A stretch of 64,000 bases of DNA, from the NCBI GenBank assembly GCA_019695185.1, contig JAIBAN010000012.1, positions 1 through 64,000 on the forward strand, written 5' to 3'. The DNA comes from Blastocatellia bacterium (GTDB taxonomy: Bacteria; Acidobacteriota; Blastocatellia; Chloracidobacteriales; Chloracidobacteriaceae). This document shows, one piece after another, positions 53,262-60,518 of this stretch. The position numbers and the translations under genes were made by a program. Under the pieces are notes generated by a model that had not been told where the DNA came from, made no database searches, and saw only the letters and a list, made by a program, of their open reading frames with translations. Within the stretch, counting starts at the first letter, position 1. Each line of letters begins with the position of its first letter.

Positions 53262-54242
53262 TCAGGTAACCTTGATACGGGGGTCAAAGAGACGATAAAG
53301 AACGTCGGTCACAGTATTGACCAACACATAGGTGAGTGCAATTACCAGCAGGTTCCCCTGAACCTGCTGATATTCACGTTCATTGATGGCTTTAATGGTC
53401 AAATCACCCAATCCCGGCCAGGCAAAAATGGTTTCTGTAATAATGGCACCGGTGAGCAGAATCCCAAACTGCAACCCAATGATGGTAATCACTGGAATCA
53501 TGCCGTTTTTGAGAATGTGCTTGTACAGCACCACCCGTTCCGGCAATCCTTTGGCACGGGCAGTTCGCACATAATCCTCACGCAGTTCTTCAAGCACACT
53601 GGAGCGAACCAGCCGGGTCAAAATCGCCGCCATCGCCGTTCCCAAAGTACAGGCTGGCAAAACCAGATGCTCCCAGCTTTCCATGCCCGAAACCGGCAAC
53701 CAGCCCAGGTAAACCGAGAACACAATGATGGCCAGCGGTCCCAGCACAAAATTCGGCAAGGCGATTCCCAAAAGTGAAACGGCTGAAATCAGACCGTCCA
53801 GCCAAGTTCCTTTGCGCACTGCCGAGGTAACCCCCAAGGGAATGGCAATCAGAATGGCCACAATCATGGCGGCAAAGGCCAGCTCCAAAGTGGCCGGATA
53901 GCGTTCCAAAATCTGCCGGGTGACATTTTTACCACCGAACGTTTCCCCAAAATCACCGCGCAAGAGGCCCCGACTGCGGTCAACCACTCCATCCGGACCA
54001 GGAGTAGGGTTGGAAGCTCCCAGCCACAAACGGAAATATTGTCGCCCCAGTGACAAATCAAGTCCATGCTGTCGCCGAATGCGTTGAATTTCCTCCGGTT
54101 TGGCATTGTCACCCAAATACATTTGCACCGGATCACCCGGAATCAGGTGGATGAGCACAAACACCAAAGTCACCACAGCCCACATGACAGGCAGTGCCAG
54201 CAAAAGTCGTTTGACAAACGTCAGAAAAAAAATTTTCACCAT
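53262..54242 (-). CDS. ABC transporter permease, DppB/OppB family
   Basis: The product has 326 residues. The signature N-terminal helix (RLLLALPVMWAVVTLVFVLIHLIPGDPV), a periplasmic loop ending GDFGETF, five further helices and the EAA loop (EELREDYVRTARAKGLPERVVLYKHILKNGMIPV) match dipeptide/oligopeptide/nickel permease subunit B. It would import peptides with a DppC partner, two ATPases and a binding protein. None of these is in the window, so its partners are elsewhere or lost. It probably forms a transcription unit with the MFS/spermidine-synthase gene. Confidence 0.93.
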   Translation of the reverse strand: MVKIFFLTFVKRLLLALPVMWAVVTLVFVLIHLIPGDPVQMYLGDNAKPEEIQRIRRQHGLDLSLGRQYFRLWLGASNPTPGPDGVVDRSRGLLRGDFGETFGGKNVTRQILERYPATLELAFAAMIVAILIAIPLGVTSAVRKGTWLDGLISAVSLLGIALPNFVLGPLAIIVFSVYLGWLPVSGMESWEHLVLPACTLGTAMAAILTRLVRSSVLEELREDYVRTARAKGLPERVVLYKHILKNGMIPVITIIGLQFGILLTGAIITETIFAWPGLGDLTIKAINEREYQQVQGNLLVIALTYVLVNTVTDVLYRLFDPRIKVT

Positions 54243-54395
54243 GGAGGCAGAACTGCATTCGGTGGCCGCTTACTTTTGACAGTTGCCGAGCAACTTTGGC
54301 CATTGCATGATAGGATTTAACGTCACACTCATCTTTCACTGAACAGGGCCCAAAAATCAACTCCCAATCAGCAGCGGGCACGTGACGAACAATGT

Positions 54396-54424
54396 TTGAC
54401 AGCCTGCCGGTGCCTGATTAGAGT
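54396..54424 (+). promoter_or_regulatory. Probable sigma-70 promoter of the DUF4388-J-domain gene
   Basis: TTGACA (54396-54401), a 17-base spacer and TAGAGT (54419-54424). The start of transcription would be near 54431, about 45 bases before the ATG. Confidence 0.6.
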
Positions 54425-54475
54425 CTTCATTCCTAACCTGCTGGACTGCCTCATTTTTGGTTGGACTCAACCTGT

Positions 54476-56650
54476 ATGAACGGATTGTTGAATCGGATTG
54501 CCTTTGCGGATGTTATTCGTGAGCTGCATCTCACCCGACGCACCGGATTGTTACGCCTGGTTCAAGGAAAAACCCTGCGAGCAATTTTTGTTGAAGAAGG
54601 AAAACTGGTCTTCGCGCTTTCCAACCTCCCTTCGGAACGGTTGGGCGATCTGTTGCTGCGGGAAAACCGGATTGCCAGGGAGCAATACGATGAATGCCTG
54701 CAGGATCCAAACAGCAAGCAGCGGATGGGCAAAGTACTGGTTGAAAAAGGCATTCTGACGAATGAGGAAGCCGACTTTTACACCAAAAAGCAAATCACTG
54801 AAATCATTCTGACAGCTTTTACCTGGACCGAAGGTGAGTTCGCCTTTGAAGAAAACACCAAGGCAGCCCACGATGTCAAACTGGACCTGCTCACCCCCAA
54901 TATCATTTTGATGGGAGTTCGTTCCTACGCCGATGAGTTGCTCATTCGAAATGCACTTGGCCCCACCACCCAGCGGATTCAAATGTCGGTGGATGCTCCC
55001 CTGCAAATGATGCAGGCGACATTGGATGGAACTGAAGGTTTTGTGCTCTCCCGCATTTCGGACTCACTTTCGATTGATGAATTGGTGCTCATGTGCGGGG
55101 TTCCGGAAATCATGATTCTCCGGGTGGTGTATGCCTTGCTCTGTTCCGGAATTTTAGTGAGCGACCATCCCCGCCCAATGATGTCAGGTGGGGTCAGCAA
55201 TGCCACAGGTGCCTTTCGCGCGGCCCCTGCGGCGGCCCAACCGGCGCGGCCCACTCCCAAAGTTGGCCAGACTCCGGCCTCAAGCCCCCCGGTCACCCCC
55301 ACAGGCAGTCAACCAAAACAATCCCAGACTGGCTCCCAGCCGATTCAATCCACTCCGCCCACCGGGGCACAATCAATCCAGGCTCCGCCGGAGGTCCAGG
55401 AACAGACCGAACAGGAAGCCCGGAATGAAGTAAGGAATTTTCTTTACCAATATTCCCAAAAAAGTGCGACCTACTATTCCATTTTGGGAGTTGACCCGTC
55501 CGCCAGCGACGGTGACATTAAAAAAGCCTATTACGCTCTTGCCAAGAAACGACACCCGGATCGTTTTCGCCAGTATGGAGCGGCTGATATTTTAACGGAT
55601 GCCGAACAGGTTTTTGCCAAAATCAGCGATGCTTATGAAAAGCTGAAAGACCCTGACACTCGCAAACGCTACGACGATTATATCGGGGTCAAATCCCAAC
55701 CAGCACCGACTCCGCCGCCAGCACCACCGGCAACACCAGCGTCACGCCCGGCAGCGGCAACACCGCCGCCGCCGCCACCACAGCGTCCAGCACCGACGGC
55801 ACCGCCACCACAGCGTCCGGCAGTCACGCAGCCGCCACCACGTCCGGTGGCGACCCCACCTCCATCGGTAACTCAACCACGCCCGGTGGTGCCTCCTCCG
55901 GCCCCACCTGTTCAACCGCGCCCGACCCCACCTGCCGTTTCTTCCCCAATGGGATCAACCACACAGGGGTTCACAGCTCCTCAAGGAGGCATGACACCAC
56001 CGGCAGATGCCAGCCGAGTTGGGTTCAGCACAGGTTCAGGCACGAACGAAGTTGGTAAAGCCACTGGCAATCTTGGCCGAACTGGAAATCTCAATAATAC
56101 GGTGGGAACTCCGGTCAATGCTGCAAACGTTGGCTCGGTTTCCGGCTCAAGCGCGTCATCGGCCCCCATGTCCAATCTGGAGATTGCCCAGCGGAATTTC
56201 CAATATGGTCGGGCCGGATTGGACCGCAAAGACTTTTTGTTGGCAGCCCGCTATTTTCGGGAGGCAGTCAAATACGCCCCGGACAACATCAATTACCGGA
56301 TGTTTTTGGCTCAGGTTTGTTCGCAAAACCCTAAACTCCGCAAAGAAGCTGAAGAAAGCCTGCTGCATGTGGTCAAACTGGACCCCAAAAACATCGATGC
56401 GCTTTTGATGTTGGGGAAAATTTATAAGATCGGTGGGCTTGAAAAGAGCGCCAAAATCCAATACGAAGCGGTCTTGAAACTTCAACCCAACCACCGCGAG
56501 GCATTGCTTGGCATTGGCAAAGACCCTGACAACCCTGAACCGGAACCACCCAAGGAACAACAACCGGCTGCGACTGCCAAACCCGCCGAGAAAATACCTG
56601 AAAAAGCTAAGGAAACCGGTGGCTTTTTAAGCCGGTTTTTTAAGAAATAG
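54476..56650 (+). CDS. DUF4388 (PATAN-like) / J-domain / TPR protein
   Basis: The product has 724 residues from ATG 54476; a TTG five codons earlier is less likely. The N-terminal DUF4388 module (FADVIRELHLTRRTGLLRLV...) at about 5-210 is typical of signalling proteins in delta-proteobacteria and Acidobacteriota. A low-complexity linker follows. The J domain lies at about 337-405 with HPD at 360-362, so it should stimulate an Hsp70. A long Pro/Ala/Thr-rich linker of about 130 residues leads to TPR repeats at about 565-690. It is a cytoplasmic hub linking a chaperone to a signalling module; the partner is unknown. Confidence 0.9.
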   Translation: MNGLLNRIAFADVIRELHLTRRTGLLRLVQGKTLRAIFVEEGKLVFALSNLPSERLGDLLLRENRIAREQYDECLQDPNSKQRMGKVLVEKGILTNEEADFYTKKQITEIILTAFTWTEGEFAFEENTKAAHDVKLDLLTPNIILMGVRSYADELLIRNALGPTTQRIQMSVDAPLQMMQATLDGTEGFVLSRISDSLSIDELVLMCGVPEIMILRVVYALLCSGILVSDHPRPMMSGGVSNATGAFRAAPAAAQPARPTPKVGQTPASSPPVTPTGSQPKQSQTGSQPIQSTPPTGAQSIQAPPEVQEQTEQEARNEVRNFLYQYSQKSATYYSILGVDPSASDGDIKKAYYALAKKRHPDRFRQYGAADILTDAEQVFAKISDAYEKLKDPDTRKRYDDYIGVKSQPAPTPPPAPPATPASRPAAATPPPPPPQRPAPTAPPPQRPAVTQPPPRPVATPPPSVTQPRPVVPPPAPPVQPRPTPPAVSSPMGSTTQGFTAPQGGMTPPADASRVGFSTGSGTNEVGKATGNLGRTGNLNNTVGTPVNAANVGSVSGSSASSAPMSNLEIAQRNFQYGRAGLDRKDFLLAARYFREAVKYAPDNINYRMFLAQVCSQNPKLRKEAEESLLHVVKLDPKNIDALLMLGKIYKIGGLEKSAKIQYEAVLKLQPNHREALLGIGKDPDNPEPEPPKEQQPAATAKPAEKIPEKAKETGGFLSRFFKK
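56613..56640 (+). terminator. Terminator-like hairpin inside the gene end
   Basis: AAACCGG (56613-56619) and CCGGTTT (56632-56638) plus T run overlap the last codons (..GGFLSRFFKK) of the DUF4388 gene. Confidence 0.45.
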
Positions 56651-56723
56651 GTCTGGACCTCAAAGAGATTTGAAGTTTGAGTTGAACCCCGCCTACATTT
56701 CAGGTTTCCGGTATTTGAAGACT

Positions 56724-56757
56724 TTGAACCCTGAACCCTGAACCCTGAACCCTGGAG
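56724..56757. repeat. One-armed heptamer array, AACCCTG family
   Basis: Four AACCCTG units end in CCCTGGAGCTGAC-ATG, so the last unit supplies the GGAG Shine-Dalgarno of the next gene. A left arm is not recognisable. Confidence 0.85.
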
Positions 56758-56762
56758 CTGAC

Positions 56763-57731
56763 ATGCACGCCATGATTTTGGCAGCCGGCTTTGGCACTCG
56801 CCTCTGGCCGCTGACCATTGACCGTACCAAACCGGCAATTCCGGTCCTCAACCGTCCCTTGATTACCTACTCAGTTGATTACCTGCGCAAATTCGGCATT
56901 CGGGACGTGGTAGTCAACCTGCATCATCAGGGAGAATCCGTGGCGACTGCTTTGGGGGATGGCAGCCAATTTGACTGCCATCTCACCTACAGTCATGAAG
57001 CAGACCAAATTCTGGGCACTTCCGGCGCGCTCGACCATGCCCGCGCTTACCTTGAACATGGTTCGTTTGTCGTCATGAACGGCAAGGTCATTACGTCCAT
57101 TGACCTGGCGGCAGCCATTGAAACCCATCGCCGCCACCAGGCGCTGGCCACGCTGGTTTTGCAGCCGAATACAAACCGTGAGCGCTTTAGCATGGTCGAA
57201 GTTGATTCACACAGTCGGATTACCCGTTTCGCCGGATTTCCAACCGCCCAGGAAACCGGCGAATGCCTGATGTTTACCGGGATTCAGATTCTGGAGCCGG
57301 AGATTTTTAACTTTATTCCGCGCGGGGTTTTCTCCCACTCAACAACCGATGTGTACCCCAAGGCCATTGCTGCGGGGCGTCCAGTAGTTGCCCATATCGC
57401 ACGCGGTCCAAATGAACACTGGTACGAATTCAGTACCCTGCGGCGGTATCTGGATTTAAGTCTTTTTCTGCGTGGACAAAGCCTGGAGAGTGTCATTGGT
57501 GATGGCTGTCGGATTGCCCCGGATGCCAAAGTAGTTGATTCGGTCCTTTGGGAACGGGTTCACGTTTCAGCCGGTGTGACGCTCCAACGTGTGATTGTCG
57601 GAGATGATGTGATGATTCCCCCCGGAACCAACCTGGAAAATGCAGTTGTGGTTCGGGCGGATAAGCTGCCATCTGGGCAGGTGCCGGAACGGGGGCAAAT
57701 TATCGGAGAGAATCTGGTAGTGGAAATTTAG
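56763..57731 (+). CDS. NDP-sugar nucleotidyltransferase with left-handed-helix tail
   Basis: The product has 322 residues. The nucleotide-binding signature AAGFGTRLWPLTIDRTKPAIPV lies at 7-28. Sugar-site motifs (NLHHQGE, DQILGTSGAL, VVMNGKVI) follow. A short left-handed beta-helix (DGCRIAPDAKVVDSVLWERVHVSAGVTLQRVIVGDDVMIPPGT) lies at about 240-300. It resembles mannose-1-phosphate guanylyltransferase or glucose-1-phosphate thymidylyl/uridylyltransferase-like enzymes that activate sugars for cell-surface glycans. The base cannot be decided, and the usual N.D before the metal is NGKVI here. The Shine-Dalgarno comes from the upstream heptamer array. Confidence 0.88.
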   Translation: MHAMILAAGFGTRLWPLTIDRTKPAIPVLNRPLITYSVDYLRKFGIRDVVVNLHHQGESVATALGDGSQFDCHLTYSHEADQILGTSGALDHARAYLEHGSFVVMNGKVITSIDLAAAIETHRRHQALATLVLQPNTNRERFSMVEVDSHSRITRFAGFPTAQETGECLMFTGIQILEPEIFNFIPRGVFSHSTTDVYPKAIAAGRPVVAHIARGPNEHWYEFSTLRRYLDLSLFLRGQSLESVIGDGCRIAPDAKVVDSVLWERVHVSAGVTLQRVIVGDDVMIPPGTNLENAVVVRADKLPSGQVPERGQIIGENLVVEI

Positions 57732-57732
57732 G

Positions 57733-57913
57733 CATTTGCCATTTGCCATTTGCCATTTGCCATTTGCCATTTGCCATTTGCCATTTGCCATTTGCCATTT
57801 GGAAAACAGTTGTTCTTTGGTGACACATTGTCAAGGGGCAAACCATACTGAAATATGCACATAGCCATTTGAGTGGGTTCAATTTGCAAATCACAAATGG
57901 CAAATCGCAAATG
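57733..57913. repeat. Inverted heptamer element, CATTTGC family
   Basis: The left arm (57733-57801) is almost ten perfect CATTTGC units starting two bases after the stop. The core is about 81 bp. The right arm (57883-57913) has GCAAATG/GCAAATC units, inverted and degenerate, ending 4 bases before the opposing gene's stop. The left arm is the longest perfect array in the window. Confidence 0.93.
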
Positions 57914-57916
57914 ATT

Positions 57917-60373
57917 TCAGGTTTTGGCTGTAAACAAAAGATACAGCCCTCCAACGCTAAAGAGCATATTCGGCCCCCAGGCCGCCCAAAACGCCGGCAG
58001 CATTTCATACCGTCCCAACTGGTCAAACACGCCAATCGTCCCCCAAAAAACAATGGCAATGGCAATCCCCACCCCGACCCCGAACAGCGCCCCCCGTCGG
58101 CCCACCGTAAAGGAAAAAGGCAGAGCCACGAGCGCCATGACCAGACAGGTCAAGGGATTGGCAAATTTCCCCTGCAAGGCAATCCGCAGGCTCAGGACAT
58201 CGACGCCGTTGTGTTGCAGCTCGGCAATCTGGTCCCACAATTGGCGGATGCTCATAATGCTGACTTCCGGGACTTCCTGTTTGAAATAGTTCGGTCCTTC
58301 GGCAATCCGAAGCCGTTCTTCTTTGATTTCCGTGCGGTCAAGTGTGCGCCCATCGGCTCCGAAAGTCCGCCGCCAGCCTTTGGAGAGCACCCATTCGGAG
58401 GTTTTGGCGTCCCAGACAGCTTGCCGGGCGTAGAGCCGACTCACCAAACCCGATGTTTGAGGGTTGATTTCATAGACGGCAAGCCCAAAGAACTCGTTTT
58501 TTTCGCTGTCGAAATGCCGGAAGTTAAACATCCGGTTTTCCTGTCCGCGCAGCCATTTGCGATTGGCCTGATAGAAGGTCTGGGGTGGTTGTTGACCACC
58601 TTTGATGAGATAGCGCAAATATCCTTGGGCCCGGTTGGTAAAAGGCAGGATGTATTCCTGCGAAACAAGCATAAACCCACCGGTCAGAATGGCACCTGCC
58701 AAAATCGGGACAGTCAGGCGATAGAGGCTTTGCCCGCTGCTGTTGAGCGCAATCAACTGAGAGGTTTTTCCATACAGGCCAAAGGTCACCATGACTGCGA
58801 CCAGCACGGCAAAAGGGAGCATGTAATTGATCGTCTGTGGTGCCAGAAAGAGCAGATACTCAGCTACCAGTCCGATTTTGACCTGGTTCTGAACAATGTG
58901 ATTGATCAGGTCAAACAGCGTGAAAATCAGGAAAATACCGCTCAGACCAGCCAGCACAAAAAGAAAATGGCGAGCCGCCTCCTGGAAAATCATCCGGTCA
59001 ATAATGCGGGGAAAACCTATTGCCGGTAATTTCTGGGCCTGAATCGTCATTCCGTTTTCCAGCTCGATGACATAGCTTCCCGCTCCGCCGGAGCGCCGCC
59101 GCTTGATACGGGTGGCCAGGCTGGTTTCGGTGATTTCACGACGCGCCCGCACCCACTCCACCAGGGGAATCACCGTTGCCTGCCAGATTTTCCAGAAAAA
59201 CCCTGCCACCGGAGTACGGCCCAGCTTTGACGGACCATCGGTGAAGAGCCACAAGCTAACGGCCCCAAGCAGCAAATCAGGTCCCCACATACCCAGCAGA
59301 ACCGGCCAGGCTCCCTGTCGTGCGGCTTTTTCCCCGCCTAAAAACATCAAATAGAACAGAAGAGTTACCGCCAACCCCATCATCAACCCGGTTGAGCGTC
59401 CGCTGCGGGAGACGGTAATCCCCAAAGCCACTCCAATAAAAGCAAAAAACAGACAGGTGACCGGCAACGCCAGCCGTTTTTGAATTTCAACCGCGTAGGA
59501 CCGCTCTTTCCCGGCTTCGGGGACTGCCGCCCAAAGCTGGGGCAGCGTCATCAGTTCCGGACCGGTTGGCTGAACCGTCAATTCCGAGCCATTCTCCGGG
59601 CTGTCGTTGCCTTTGCCCCCCAGGTCAAACCGGATGACCGAGTTTTGCGCGTAGGTTGCCGGATAGTTCTTCTGGTTTTTGAATTTGCGCGCCTCGGCCT
59701 CATACATATAACTCTCGTCGAGTTGCAGTTCCGTTTGGTCAAGCGACTGCCCCAACACCAAATGACCGGCTTGCGCTGTGTAAATTCGGGGTTCCTTGTT
59801 TTCCTGGTCTTCGTTTTGCTCGGCAATGAAAATTTTGTCCCAGGTGTCGGTGGTGCGGTCACTGCGGCCAATATAGAGCACCCGATTGGGCAGATTTTCG
59901 GTAAAGCTGCCCGGCTGGATTTGGGTGGTGATGCTTTGCACCACAATCTGGCTGCGCTTTTTCTTGAGTTGGTTGAGAGAATTGACTGCTGTGGGAAGCA
60001 GGTAAAATGTGTTGTACGCGGTCAGCCCCATGACCGTGGCGGCCACAATCATGACCGGGCGGACCAGTTGCCACGAACTGACCCCGCCTGCCCGCATGAC
60101 AATGATTTCACTGTCACCGGACAGCCGGCCAAAAGCCAGCAACACACTGAGCAGAAATGAAATCGGCAGGGTAAAGACAAAAATGCTTGGCAGGAGCGAA
60201 ATAATCAGCAACAGGAGCGGCGCACTGGATAACCCGCGTTGCGAAAAAATAATAAAAAGTTCGGAAAAGCGATTGGCTTCGTGAACAAAAATAATCGAGG
60301 TCAGCAAAAAAAAGCTGAGCAGAAAATATGGAATGATTTCCCGGATGATATAGCGGTCGAGCTGGCGAAACAT
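57917..60373 (-). CDS. lptF-lptG: LptF-LptG fusion, LPS export permease
   Basis: The product has 818 residues and contains two YjgP/YjgQ permease units in one chain. Unit 1 (about 1-365) begins DRYIIREIIPYFLLSFFLL, has the periplasmic beta-jellyroll and ends with the last helices near TLLFYLMFLGGEKAA. Unit 2 (about 430-818) begins IGFPRIIDRMIFQEAARHFLFVLAG, contains QTINYMLPFAVLVAVMVTFG and ends ALPFSFTVGRRGALFGVGVGIAIAIVFW. Separate LptF and LptG normally pair with the ATPase LptB to extract lipopolysaccharide from the inner membrane. Here both halves are present, suggesting a one-chain LptFG. No lptB, lptA or lptC is in the window. Confidence 0.93.
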   Translation of the reverse strand: MFRQLDRYIIREIIPYFLLSFFLLTSIIFVHEANRFSELFIIFSQRGLSSAPLLLLIISLLPSIFVFTLPISFLLSVLLAFGRLSGDSEIIVMRAGGVSSWQLVRPVMIVAATVMGLTAYNTFYLLPTAVNSLNQLKKKRSQIVVQSITTQIQPGSFTENLPNRVLYIGRSDRTTDTWDKIFIAEQNEDQENKEPRIYTAQAGHLVLGQSLDQTELQLDESYMYEAEARKFKNQKNYPATYAQNSVIRFDLGGKGNDSPENGSELTVQPTGPELMTLPQLWAAVPEAGKERSYAVEIQKRLALPVTCLFFAFIGVALGITVSRSGRSTGLMMGLAVTLLFYLMFLGGEKAARQGAWPVLLGMWGPDLLLGAVSLWLFTDGPSKLGRTPVAGFFWKIWQATVIPLVEWVRARREITETSLATRIKRRRSGGAGSYVIELENGMTIQAQKLPAIGFPRIIDRMIFQEAARHFLFVLAGLSGIFLIFTLFDLINHIVQNQVKIGLVAEYLLFLAPQTINYMLPFAVLVAVMVTFGLYGKTSQLIALNSSGQSLYRLTVPILAGAILTGGFMLVSQEYILPFTNRAQGYLRYLIKGGQQPPQTFYQANRKWLRGQENRMFNFRHFDSEKNEFFGLAVYEINPQTSGLVSRLYARQAVWDAKTSEWVLSKGWRRTFGADGRTLDRTEIKEERLRIAEGPNYFKQEVPEVSIMSIRQLWDQIAELQHNGVDVLSLRIALQGKFANPLTCLVMALVALPFSFTVGRRGALFGVGVGIAIAIVFWGTIGVFDQLGRYEMLPAFWAAWGPNMLFSVGGLYLLFTAKT

Positions 60374-60378
60374 CTTTT

Positions 60379-60514
60379 TCAGGGTTCAGGGTTCAGGGTT
60401 CAGGGTTCAGGGTTCAGGGTTTAAAGATTTTTAGGACAACGGCCAAACGAATGAAACTTTCTTCCAATCCGTTTCCCAAATTCCAAAACCCTGAACCCTG
60501 AACCCTGAACCCTG
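60379..60514. repeat. Inverted heptamer element, CAGGGTT family
   Basis: The left arm (60379-60422) has six CAGGGTT units about 6 bases upstream of the lptFG start codon. The core is about 63 bp. The right arm (60486-60514) has four AACCCTG units just after the M16 gene stop. Confidence 0.92.
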
Positions 60515-60518
60515 TTTT

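Noticed and set aside
57733-57913. CRISPR-like array
   Set aside because: The unit is 7 bases with no spacers and no cas genes nearby; it is a tandem heptamer.
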